A DNA stretch of 64,000 bases from CAVXZE01 sp963766175. GTDB taxonomy: Bacteria > Myxococcota_A > UBA9160 > UBA6930. The notes below the pieces were generated by a model. That model did not search any database. It worked only from the letters and a program-made list of their open reading frames with translations, and was not told the origin of the DNA. Below, in pieces: positions 16,691 to 23,859 of this stretch (positions within the stretch are counted from its first letter, which is position 1; every line of letters starts with the position of its first letter). The DNA lies in the NCBI GenBank assembly GCA_963766175.1, contig CAVXZE010000023.1, positions 101,051-165,050 of the forward strand, given 5' to 3'. The translations under genes and the position numbers were made by a program.

Positions 16691-17686
16691 ATGGGCGAGG
16701 TACGCATCGAGGCGCTGACGGAGCTGCTCCGCAGGCGCATCGGCGACGCGACGGAGGTGAGGGAGCTTCGGCGCCTCTCCGGCGGGGCCAACCAGGAGAC
16801 CTGGTCGTTCGACGCCGAGATCACCGGCAGCTCTCTCCCCCTGATCCTGCGGAGGACCCCGGGAGGCGCACGCAATCTCGCGGCGGGCGCGAGCGGGGTG
16901 ACCCTGGAGATGGAGGCGGCGTTGATCGACCTGGCCGGCCGATCGGGGGTCCCGGTCCCGGGCATTCGCGGCGTGTTGGAACCGAATGACGAGCTCGGCT
17001 CGGGCTTCCTGATGGACCGGATTCCGGGCGAGACGATCGCCCGGAAGATCCTGCGAGATGACGAGTTCGCCCCGGTGCGGCCCCGTCTCGCCCGCCAGTG
17101 CGGCTCGATACTTGCGGCGATCCACGGGGTCGCCATCGGCGACCTGAAGCTCGCCGTTTCGCCCGCCCGGGAGCAGCTCGACCAGTATCGCTCGCTCTAC
17201 GACGCCTACGACCATCCCCATCCGGTCTTCGAAGTTGCATTCTGCTGGCTCGCGGATCGGATTCCCAGCGAGGTGGCCCACAGACTGGTTCACGGCGACT
17301 TTCGAAACGGAAATCTGGTGATCGGCACCGACGGCGTACGCGCGGTCCTCGACTGGGAGCTCGCCCACATCGGCGACCCGATGGAGGACCTGGGCTGGAT
17401 CTGCGTCAACTCGTGGCGCTTTGGTGAAATCGACAGCCCAGTCGGCGGATTCGGGCGCCGCGAGGAGATGTTCGCCGGCTACGAGATGGCCGGCGGTGGA
17501 ACGGTGGACCCGGAGCGGGTCAAGTGGTGGGAGACCTTCGGATCCCTCAAGTGGGGCATCATGTGCATGACCATGTACCAGATCTTTCGCGGTGGAATGG
17601 ATCGCTCGGTGGAGCGCGCCGCCATCGGCCGCCGTTCCTCGGAGACCGAGATCGACCTGCTCCAACTGATTGCGCCGGAGTCTTGA
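16691..17686 (+). CDS. Phosphotransferase family protein (APH/ACAD10-11 kinase-like)
   Basis: 331 residues. It shows the aminoglycoside-phosphotransferase fold: LRRLSGGANQETWSF (nucleotide loop), catalytic loop VHGDFRNGNLVIG with HxD and Asn, and metal-binding AVLDWELAHIGDP. The closest type is the kinase domain linked to acyl-CoA dehydrogenases ACAD10/11, which phosphorylate 4-hydroxyacyl-CoAs. It starts three bases after the glyoxalase gene and is followed at once by a DUF6285 protein, a frequent partner of this kinase in actinobacteria and proteobacteria. The substrate is unproven. Confidence 0.87.
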   Translation: MGEVRIEALTELLRRRIGDATEVRELRRLSGGANQETWSFDAEITGSSLPLILRRTPGGARNLAAGASGVTLEMEAALIDLAGRSGVPVPGIRGVLEPNDELGSGFLMDRIPGETIARKILRDDEFAPVRPRLARQCGSILAAIHGVAIGDLKLAVSPAREQLDQYRSLYDAYDHPHPVFEVAFCWLADRIPSEVAHRLVHGDFRNGNLVIGTDGVRAVLDWELAHIGDPMEDLGWICVNSWRFGEIDSPVGGFGRREEMFAGYEMAGGGTVDPERVKWWETFGSLKWGIMCMTMYQIFRGGMDRSVERAAIGRRSSETEIDLLQLIAPES

Positions 17687-17688
17687 TC

Positions 17689-18066
17689 GTGCAAGATCAG
17701 CCCTCGTCCCTCGAGCTTCTCCGGGCAGTGCGCAGCTTCATCCAGGACCAGGCGATCCCCCGGCTGGAGGGGAGAGCCGCCTTCCACGCGCGGATCGCCG
17801 TCAACGTCCTGGCGATCGTCGAGCGCGGGCTCGAGCACGGCCCTGGGCAGGACGCCGCCGAGTCTGAGCGCCTGGAGGCGCTGCTGGGCCGCGCGGGCAG
17901 CCTCGACGAGCTCAACCGCGAGCTCTGCAGCCGCATTCGCGCGGGAGAGCTGGACCTCGAAACCCCGGGCCTGGCCGAGCATCTGCGCGAGACGACGCTG
18001 GCAAAGCTCGCCGTGGACCAACCCCGCTACGCGGCCTATCGCAGGGCGATGGGTGAGCAGGAGTAG
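17689..18066 (+). CDS. DUF6285-type protein downstream of phosphotransferase
   Basis: 125 residues. It starts GTG (or TTG two codons earlier, overlapping the kinase stop). The protein is all alpha-helical, with PSSLELLRAVRSFIQDQ and FHARIAVNVLAIVERGLE, the pattern of the small proteins annotated as DUF6285 that almost always follow an APH-type kinase and sometimes an acyl-CoA dehydrogenase. A role as partner or stabiliser of the kinase is inferred from linkage only. Confidence 0.75.
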   Translation: MQDQPSSLELLRAVRSFIQDQAIPRLEGRAAFHARIAVNVLAIVERGLEHGPGQDAAESERLEALLGRAGSLDELNRELCSRIRAGELDLETPGLAEHLRETTLAKLAVDQPRYAAYRRAMGEQE

Positions 18067-18135
18067 CGAATCGGGCCGTCGCCCGAGCGGTTCTGCGGGA
18101 TTCCTTCCCCCGCCCATTGGGGAAAAGGTTTACAC

Positions 18136-18214
18136 AAATACGCGACATCTTTCCCCTCGGCGTCCTCGAGAGGCCGTCTGAGTGGCTCGTCTAGGGAAGA
18201 AACTACGCGTATTT
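18136..18214 (+). promoter_or_regulatory. Candidate enhancer: two inverted AAATACGCG sites
   Basis: AAATACGCG at 18136-18144 recurs as its reverse complement CGCGTATTT at 18206-18214. The second copy lies in a small palindrome (TACGCGTA). The sites are centred about 138 and 68 bases upstream of the start expected from the sigma-54 promoter at 18252-18267, a typical distance for an enhancer-binding activator. They lie in an otherwise non-coding 238-base gap. Function is inferred from position and symmetry. Confidence 0.45.
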
Positions 18215-18251
18215 TCAAAGGGTTAGAGACTTGGAGCGGGTTGAGCATCGC

Positions 18252-18267
18252 TGGCGCGGGAATTGCA
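18252..18267 (+). promoter_or_regulatory. Sigma-54 (-24/-12) promoter of PEP-CTERM gene
   Basis: TGGCGCGGGAATTGCA differs from the consensus TGGCACG-N4-TTGCA at a single position, with the invariant GG and GC exactly spaced. Transcription should start near 18278, giving a leader of about 27 bases before the ATG at 18305. Sigma-54 control of PEP-CTERM genes through the PrsK/PrsR two-component system is established in several Gram-negative bacteria. Confidence 0.75.
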
Positions 18268-18304
18268 TCGCTTCTGCAATTGTATTTTGGGGAAGGGACA
18301 ACCA

Positions 18305-18988
18305 ATGCACCTTCGACCCCTGTTCACCACGCTCTTGTTGGCGCTGGGACTCGCGGCGCTGCTGGTCGCGGGCGCGGCAAATGCCTTGTCGATCTCGTAC
18401 TACCTGGATCAGACCAACACGACCACCGCTACCGACCCGGACGGCGCCCTGCCCGACGAAACCAACTACCTGAAGATCACCTTCGCGGACAGCGCGACGG
18501 TCGTCGGCGACATCGACGTGACCGTCACCGTCCTCTCTCCTCTGACCAGTATCGCGGACACCAACTTCGGCATTCAAAGCTTCGCCTTCAACAGCACGAA
18601 CACGTTGAGCAGCAGTAATATCATCGGACTGCCGTCGTCGAGCTGGGCGGCTTCCTTCGCGCAGCAAATCGATGGGTTCGGCCGGTTCCAGGTCGAGGTC
18701 GCGGACACCGGGATGGACCGCCAAGACCCCACCCTGAGCTTCTCCATTACGGGTATTGTAGGCGACTCGGTCTACGATTACGCAGTTCTCTCGACCGGCG
18801 GCGCCAGCGAGGGACACCACTATTTCGCTGCCCACGTTGCCGGCTTCCAAGATCAGGCTTTCGGCGACGTGGTCCTGACCAGCGCCTGGTTCGGCGGCAG
18901 TACGGTCGTTCCCGAGCCCACGACGGCCCTGCTGCTGCTGGGCGGCCTCTCTGGGCTGGCCGTGGCGCAACGGCGGCGGCACCGCTAA
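18305..18988 (+). CDS. PEP-CTERM sorting-domain protein
   Basis: 227 residues. The ATG at 18305 follows GGGAAGGGACAACCA. A signal peptide (about 1-27, LLLALGLAALLVAGAANA) is followed by a beta-rich, Thr/Ser/Asn-rich extracellular region without recognised domains. At the C-terminus are VPEP, a hydrophobic helix (TTALLLLGGLSGLAVA) and a basic end (RRRH), the classic tripartite signal cut by exosortase in organisms that make exopolysaccharide. No exosortase gene lies in this window. It is preceded by a sigma-54 promoter and followed by a strong terminator, so it is probably monocistronic. Confidence 0.9.
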   Translation: MHLRPLFTTLLLALGLAALLVAGAANALSISYYLDQTNTTTATDPDGALPDETNYLKITFADSATVVGDIDVTVTVLSPLTSIADTNFGIQSFAFNSTNTLSSSNIIGLPSSSWAASFAQQIDGFGRFQVEVADTGMDRQDPTLSFSITGIVGDSVYDYAVLSTGGASEGHHYFAAHVAGFQDQAFGDVVLTSAWFGGSTVVPEPTTALLLLGGLSGLAVAQRRRHR

Positions 18989-19013
18989 CGAGACGCGCCG
19001 CGGGTTCTCTCGG

Positions 19014-19046
19014 GACGCCCCGCCTCCAGGCGGGGCGTCTTTGTTT
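19014..19046 (+). terminator. Rho-independent terminator after PEP-CTERM gene
   Basis: A perfect 12-base-pair stem, GACGCCCCGCCT paired with AGGCGGGGCGTC and a two-base CC between the arms, is followed by TTTGTTT. It begins 26 bases after the stop codon and closes a single-gene transcription unit. Confidence 0.88.
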
Positions 19047-19158
19047 GCAGCTCACGGCTTGGCTCGCAGACGCCACGCCACTATGATGCTTGTCCCTGCT
19101 GTGTCCGGGGCCGCCAGCCCGAGACACGCGAGAGTGATCAACTGAGGACGAGCGTCTT

Positions 19159-20037
19159 TTGGGCGAGTTGAGCGAGTTCCACACGGGGATGCGGCTCTTT
19201 CTGAAGGCCTACCCCTGGCGGCGGATCGACCCGGTGCCCTGGACACCTCTCCGCCGGCCTCTGGCGGACTCGAAGCTGGCACTGGTCTCGAGCGCCGGCT
19301 TCGTGATGCCGGGGCAGGAGCCCTTCGATACCTCCCGTCGCGGGGGAGATCCGAGCTTCCGCGAGATCCCGAGCGACGCCGACCCCTCGATCCTGGTCGA
19401 CAGCCATCGTAGCCAGACCTTCGATCACGCTGGCATGCAAAGCGACGCCAACCTCGCCTTCCCGCTGGACCGGGCGCGCGAGCTGGTGGCCTCGGGCCGG
19501 ATCGCCTCACTCTCCCCGCACCATCTCTCCTTCATGGGCGGGATCACGGCGCCAGGCCGTCTGACGAAGCAGACGGCTCCGGCGGCGGTGAGCCGCGTGG
19601 TGGCGCACGGCGCCGACGTAGCTCTGCTGGTGCCAGTCTGACCGATGTGCAACCAGGCCGTGGGCCTGGTCGCAGCCGAGCTGGAGCGCCAGGGCGTCTC
19701 GACGGTGACCCTTCAGCTCCTCCGCAGCGTGGCGGAGCGGGTGCGCCCACCGCGCGCTCTCTTCGTGCCCTTTCGCCACGGGTACCCGCTCGGGGAGCCC
19801 GGTGCTGCGGCGCTTCAGCACGCGGTGATCGAGGCGGCGCTGCAAATGCTCGAGAACCCGGACCTGGGGCCTCCCGCGCTCGTGGACTACTCGGGGAGGA
19901 TGGGACGTTCAGAGCAACCCGTGTCCCTTGAGGCCGAGCGCCTTCCTCAGATACTCGAGCTCCGCCTCTCGCCAGGGAGCGGGAGCGGGCTGCTGGAACA
20001 TCCGGTCGCGCTCGAGCTCTTCGACGACCTCGGGTGA
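19159..20037 (+). CDS. Selenoprotein of the GrdB/PrdB (glycine/proline reductase B) family, UGA-encoded Sec161
   Basis: One reading frame of 293 codons is interrupted only by TGA at 19639-19641. Both sides belong to one family: upstream are LKAYPWRRIDPVPW, SSAGFVMPGQEPFD, FDHAGMQSDANLAFPLDR and SFMGGITAPGRL; the junction reads ADVALLVPV-U-PMCNQAVGLVAAELE, the U-x-x-C motif of selenoprotein-B-like proteins. A hairpin suited to SECIS function follows the TGA. In clostridia GrdB/PrdB cleave glycine or proline reductively, but the single short gene here, without other reductase subunits, probably does something different. Start taken as TTG 19159; TTG 19168 or ATG 19189 are alternatives. The last 40-odd residues, beyond GPPALVDYSGR, overlap the nitroreductase gene and look unlike the family. 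Confidence 0.85.
19639..19670 (+). promoter_or_regulatory. UGA (Sec) codon with putative bacterial SECIS hairpin
   Basis: ACCAGGCC (19652-19659) pairs perfectly with GGCCTGGT (19663-19670), leaving a GTG loop. The loop lies 18 bases past the UGA and has a G first, both within the accepted limits for bacterial SECIS elements, which act as part of the mRNA by recruiting SelB. The stem also encodes NQAVGLV, so coding constraint contributes to the sequence. Confidence 0.7.
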
Positions 20038-20697
20038 GCGGGGGAAGGGATTCCCGTAGCCGTTCATGTGGAAGAGCTTCTCGAAGGGCTGGCGCGGGCG
20101 CTGGCCGCCCGCGTCGGGGCTCTCGGCGGGGTAGCCCACGGTCTGGAGCAGCAGCACCCGACAGCTGTCGGGGAGGCCCAGATTCTTGCGGATCTTCTCC
20201 GTGTTGGGCGTCCCCAGACAGCAGGTCCCGAGCCCCTGCTCGAAGGCCATCAGCGTCGCCTGGGCAATCCCCTGGCCGCAGTCCACCTCACCCATGCCGG
20301 GCACCTTGAGCCCCTCCCGGATCCGCTCGAAGAAGGGAATCAGCTGCTCCTCCAGGGCCTTCTCCCTGCCCTCTCCGTACCCCAGCGCGCCGGCCTTGCA
20401 GAGCTCGCGCAGCCGGTCCGACTGCTCGTCGACGGCGGCAGTGTCGATGAACCAGACGATCACGACAGGCGCCAGGCGAATCTGGAAGCCCGAGACCGGC
20501 GCCAGCAGCGCTTCCCGAGCCTCCTCGGTCGCAGTGTCCCGGAACACGACGATCGCCCGCAGGCTCTGCACGTTGCCCCAGTGCGAGGCGATCCGAGCCG
20601 CCTCCAGCATGCGCTGGATCTTCTCCGGCTCGACGGGCTTGTACGGAAGCAGGAAGCGGATCGACCGCCGCCGGCCCATGACCTCTCTCAGCTCCAT
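19909..20697 (-). CDS. Nitroreductase family protein
   Basis: 262 residues. The N-terminus MELREVMGRRRSIRFLLPY is the nitroreductase FMN-binding start, followed by RMLEAARIASHWGN and, later, DCGQGIAQATLMAFEQGLGT and LGLPDSCRVLLLQTVGYP, conserved in the family. These FMN enzymes reduce nitro groups, quinones or enones with NAD(P)H. Length is somewhat over the usual 200-220 because of a C-terminal tail. It overlaps the selenoprotein gene tail to tail by 129 bases and lies 28 bases downstream of the acyl-CoA dehydrogenase gene on the same strand. Confidence 0.88.
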   Translation of the reverse strand: MELREVMGRRRSIRFLLPYKPVEPEKIQRMLEAARIASHWGNVQSLRAIVVFRDTATEEAREALLAPVSGFQIRLAPVVIVWFIDTAAVDEQSDRLRELCKAGALGYGEGREKALEEQLIPFFERIREGLKVPGMGEVDCGQGIAQATLMAFEQGLGTCCLGTPNTEKIRKNLGLPDSCRVLLLQTVGYPAESPDAGGQRPRQPFEKLFHMNGYGNPFPRSPEVVEELERDRMFQQPAPAPWREAELEYLRKALGLKGHGLL

Positions 20698-20725
20698 GGC
20701 GAACTCCTCCTCGGAGATTCGCGTA

Positions 20726-21934
20726 TCACAGCTTGGAGGCGCCGACCAGGCTCAAGATCTCGTTGCAGCCGTCTTCGATCATCGAGGCGCGGGCATCGCG
20801 CATCAGCTTCTCGATCGGATACTCGCGGCTCAGCCCGTTTCCGCCGTAGATCTGCAGGGCAGCGCTCGCCACCTCGAAGGCCGTATTGGTCGCAAAGGTC
20901 TTGGATGCGATCGAGTATTGCACCAGCCCCGGGGGGTTGGCGGCGTTGAAGATCACCACGCGCCGCGCCAACGAGCGCGCCGCCTCTACCTGGGAGAACA
21001 TCTTGAAGAGCCTCGCCTTCACGCTCTGGTGCTCGATGATGGGAACGCCGCCCTGCACTCGCTCCTTTGCGTAGGCGATCGCGTGCTCGAGGGCCGCGCG
21101 GGCGACGCCGACGAAGGTGGTCCCCATGAAGGCATTCGCATTCGTGAGCACCGCCTCGATCACCATGCCGTACAGCTCTTTCCCGATCACCATGTGCTCC
21201 GCTGGAATCCGGACGTCATCGAAGAAGATCTCGCCCTGATCGAGAGCACGCTGGCCGATCTTGTCCAGGGGCTTGCCCCGCGAGACGCCCGGCAGATCCA
21301 GGGGCACCACGGCGACGCCTCCTCCCTTGAAGCCCTGGTCCCCGTCGATGGTGCAGAAGAGCGCTGCGGCCGTGGCAATGGTGCCGTTCGAGACCCAGGC
21401 CGCCTTCTGCCCGCGGATCACGTACTCGTCTCCGTCGAGTCGGGCGATGCAGTTCGCCTTCACCGCCGGATCCGTGAAGTGGGGCTCGCTGCACGCGAGC
21501 GTATCGCTCCCGTGGTCCGGCTCGGTGATCGCCCAGCATCCGATCTCCTCGCAGCCCGGCTGGCAGTAGCGCTCGATCAGCTCCTGACGGCCCGACATCT
21601 GCGAGAACATCTTGTGCATCCCGGCCACTCCGAGACTGATCGCGAGGCCGGAATCGCCCCAGCCGAGCTCCTCGTTGATGATGCAACGCACACGGGCGCG
21701 CTCGACGGGACTGAGCTCGGAGTCGGCCGCGTCCAGCTCTTCGAGACCGAGCTCCCGGTGCTTCTTGAACACATCCCAGAGGACGGAGTCGGGGCGTTTG
21801 ATGTCGGCGGGGTCTGCCAGCCGATCCAGCTCCACGCCGGCCGGTCGCATCACCTCCTCGGCGAATTTGTGGACGGTGTCGGTGATCGCGCGTTCCTGCT
21901 CGGTGAGGCCCACCTCGATGTCGACGAGTGCCAT
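20726..21934 (-). CDS. Acyl-CoA dehydrogenase family protein
   Basis: 402 residues. The ATG at 21934 has GGAGGAAG upstream. The three ACAD domains are visible: helical N-terminus, middle beta domain with CWAITEPDHGSDT (FAD/substrate signature) and QKAAWVSNGTIATAAALF, and helical C-terminus with ALQIYGGNGLSREYPIEKLM and a final RDARASMIEDGCNEI segment. Such enzymes introduce a double bond into acyl-CoA, passing electrons to ETF. ETF genes are not in the window. A possible operator palindrome lies 58 bases upstream. Confidence 0.92.
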   Translation of the reverse strand: MALVDIEVGLTEQERAITDTVHKFAEEVMRPAGVELDRLADPADIKRPDSVLWDVFKKHRELGLEELDAADSELSPVERARVRCIINEELGWGDSGLAISLGVAGMHKMFSQMSGRQELIERYCQPGCEEIGCWAITEPDHGSDTLACSEPHFTDPAVKANCIARLDGDEYVIRGQKAAWVSNGTIATAAALFCTIDGDQGFKGGGVAVVPLDLPGVSRGKPLDKIGQRALDQGEIFFDDVRIPAEHMVIGKELYGMVIEAVLTNANAFMGTTFVGVARAALEHAIAYAKERVQGGVPIIEHQSVKARLFKMFSQVEAARSLARRVVIFNAANPPGLVQYSIASKTFATNTAFEVASAALQIYGGNGLSREYPIEKLMRDARASMIEDGCNEILSLVGASKL

Positions 21935-21991
21935 TGAATTCTTCCTCCAGTGCGAGTCGCTCGCGACGCTAACCGCTCCCTCGCCGGGCGC

Positions 21992-22011
21992 GGTATGACG
22001 GAGGCCATACC
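21992..22011. promoter_or_regulatory. Palindrome GGTATGAC-N4-GCCATACC upstream of ACAD gene
   Basis: The two 8-base arms match at seven positions and are spaced by GGAG. It lies 58 bases before the acyl-CoA dehydrogenase start codon, a plausible place for a repressor such as a TetR or GntR protein. No partner copy was noticed elsewhere in the window, so the function is a guess. Confidence 0.35.
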
Positions 22012-22180
22012 TTCCGCCCTCGAGGCCTCCTCGGCTTGGAGGAAGTGGCGTCTGGTCCCAGATGCCGGCAAGCCAGGATCGCGGAGAAGCGGAGGTCGAG
22101 GTCGTGATCGTGTCGCGGGTCGCGGCTCGGAGCTGCCCGCGCACGAGGCTGAACGGGCCCCGCAAAGGGTTGGACCGGTC

Positions 22181-22218
22181 AGGGCTTCCCCCCGCCCGCC
22201 TGGGAGGAGGGAAGCCCT
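22181..22218. repeat. Inverted repeat near the 3' end of the secreted-protein gene
   Basis: AGGGCTTCCC (22181-22190) and GGGAAGCCCT (22209-22218) form a 10-base-pair stem with an 18-base loop, 23 bases past the stop of the minus-strand gene. There is no U-tract on either strand, so it may stabilise the mRNA end or act as a weak terminator. Confidence 0.45.
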
Positions 22219-22240
22219 TCGACCCGATCCGGGTTCGCGG

Positions 22241-23614
22241 CTATCGGTTCTTCTTCATCTTCCCCGTGGGGGGATGGATCTGCACGTTCCCGCCGTCCAG
22301 CGTCGCGCTCGCTTCGAAGACGACTGCCAAGGTGCTGGGATCCCTGACGGTGATCGAGAAGAAGTCCTGGTCATTGGCCTTCTTGCCGTGCGGCTCACCG
22401 GCGTCCTGGACGTAGCCGGTGAAGGGGTATCCCTCCACACCGTTCAGGCGGCCGATGCCCTCGAAGCTGGCTTGGTTGATCTTGAAGCCCTTCTTCCCGC
22501 CCGGCTGTCCGGGTCCGGTCAGCTGGACCACCTCGCAGCTCACGATGTGGACGTCGTTCGAGTGGAAATTGTCGCCAGTATTGTGGTCGACGACCTCCCA
22601 GGAGCCCCGCGGAGGCGGCCCCACGTTGCCGCCGAAGGTGAAGTCCTTGCTCCCGGCCTGCTCGCCCGTGTTGTGGAAGCCACCGGTGGTGATCCAGCAC
22701 AGATCCTTCGGTGGAGTCAGCACGCTGAAGCCCGCGGCCAGCCAGACCAGCGAGGCGGGCAGATTGCCCGGTGCCACCACACCGTCGTCGCGCGAGAAGA
22801 CCTGGACGGTGAGGCTGTCCGCGCCGGCCGGAATCTCCACCACGAGGTTCACGGTGTCCCAATAGCGCCCGTCGTTGCTGTTCAGCTGATCGGAGAACGT
22901 GGAGGTGTTCCCATCGACGGTCACCTCGAAGGAGCTCGGCCGGAAGCCGAACATCCCGCTGTCGTCTGCCACGCTGCCGATGAACAGGTCGACAGTTCCT
23001 ACCCGTACGACGGATGCGGGCGCAAAGCTGAAGGTCTGGGGCACCGTCGTCCGGAGGGAATCGCCAGGCACGTCGCTCCGGAAGGCGTAGTCATTGCCGT
23101 CCCGCACGTCGATCTGTGATTGGGGAGAGCCGTCGTCGAAGATCACGAGCAGGCCCGCCCCGTTGTTTTCCCTCGTGAAGTCGAGTCCCCCCACGGAGAG
23201 GGTGTTGCTGCCGGGGACGACCAAGCCGAGCGCGGTGATGTCCGCCCGGTAGGTGACGGTCACCCAACCCCCTACGTACTGCGTATTTCCGCCGATGAAA
23301 TCTCCGGTGACATCGACGCCGTTCACCGTGATGCCCATCGTGGGCGTGAGGTCGGCCGTGTCCCGGTTGCTGCCCTCCCAGTAGAGCAACGCCTGCTGAA
23401 CGCTCGCCCCGAGGGGCACGTCCATGGTGAGGTCGCCAGGCTGGGCGTCGGCGAGTCCCACGCCCGAAGCGAGGATATTGGTACCGAAGGCGATCGGAAT
23501 GCTCGGCGTGCCGAGCGTCTCCGTGCCGTCCGCCGCCGCTGGTGAAGAGAAACCTCCAACCAGCCACGTCGCCACCAAGGCGACCAGTGTTCCACGAACG
23601 ATTCTCCGCGACAT
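22241..23614 (-). CDS. Predicted secreted beta-rich protein of unknown function
   Basis: 457 residues. The ATG at 23614 follows TTGGAGGAAGACGGAG. A signal peptide (about 1-28, LVALVATWLVGGFSSPAAA) precedes a long Thr/Gly/Asp-rich region with repeated beta-strand patterns (QQALLYWEGSNRDTADLTP, VTVTYRADITALGLVVPGS, NNGAGLLVIFDDGS), similar in character to secreted adhesin-like proteins. The second half contains a short Cys-containing segment (DLCWITTGGFHNTG) and ends in a basic tail without PEP-CTERM or LPXTG. The gene diverges from a sulfatase-maturase-type radical SAM gene. I cannot name a family. Confidence 0.72.
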   Translation of the reverse strand: MSRRIVRGTLVALVATWLVGGFSSPAAADGTETLGTPSIPIAFGTNILASGVGLADAQPGDLTMDVPLGASVQQALLYWEGSNRDTADLTPTMGITVNGVDVTGDFIGGNTQYVGGWVTVTYRADITALGLVVPGSNTLSVGGLDFTRENNGAGLLVIFDDGSPQSQIDVRDGNDYAFRSDVPGDSLRTTVPQTFSFAPASVVRVGTVDLFIGSVADDSGMFGFRPSSFEVTVDGNTSTFSDQLNSNDGRYWDTVNLVVEIPAGADSLTVQVFSRDDGVVAPGNLPASLVWLAAGFSVLTPPKDLCWITTGGFHNTGEQAGSKDFTFGGNVGPPPRGSWEVVDHNTGDNFHSNDVHIVSCEVVQLTGPGQPGGKKGFKINQASFEGIGRLNGVEGYPFTGYVQDAGEPHGKKANDQDFFSITVRDPSTLAVVFEASATLDGGNVQIHPPTGKMKKNR

Positions 23615-23859
23615 CTCCGTCTTCCTCCAAAATCGACTCGCTCACGCCCCCTGTCGATGAATTTACACCAGAAAGAATGGGTGGTGAACAGAAATATGAG
23701 GTTAATCACCCCCGTGTGAAAAGAGCATCGTTCCGAGAACTTCCGATCTCCAGGACATCGATGTCATGCGAGCGATCCCCGGGGGGGTCACGCAAGGCGG
23801 TGTCGCACGCCCGACGGGCGGCTCTTGCCCCGCGCACCGTGACCGTGGAGTCTTTGGTG

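Noticed and set aside
22181..22218. Rho-independent terminator
   Set aside because: The stem is good but no U-tract follows on either strand, so it is listed only as an inverted repeat.
22241..23614. PEP-CTERM or sulfatase substrate signature in the secreted protein
   Set aside because: No VPEP-hydrophobic-basic tail and no C/S-x-P/A-x-R motif.
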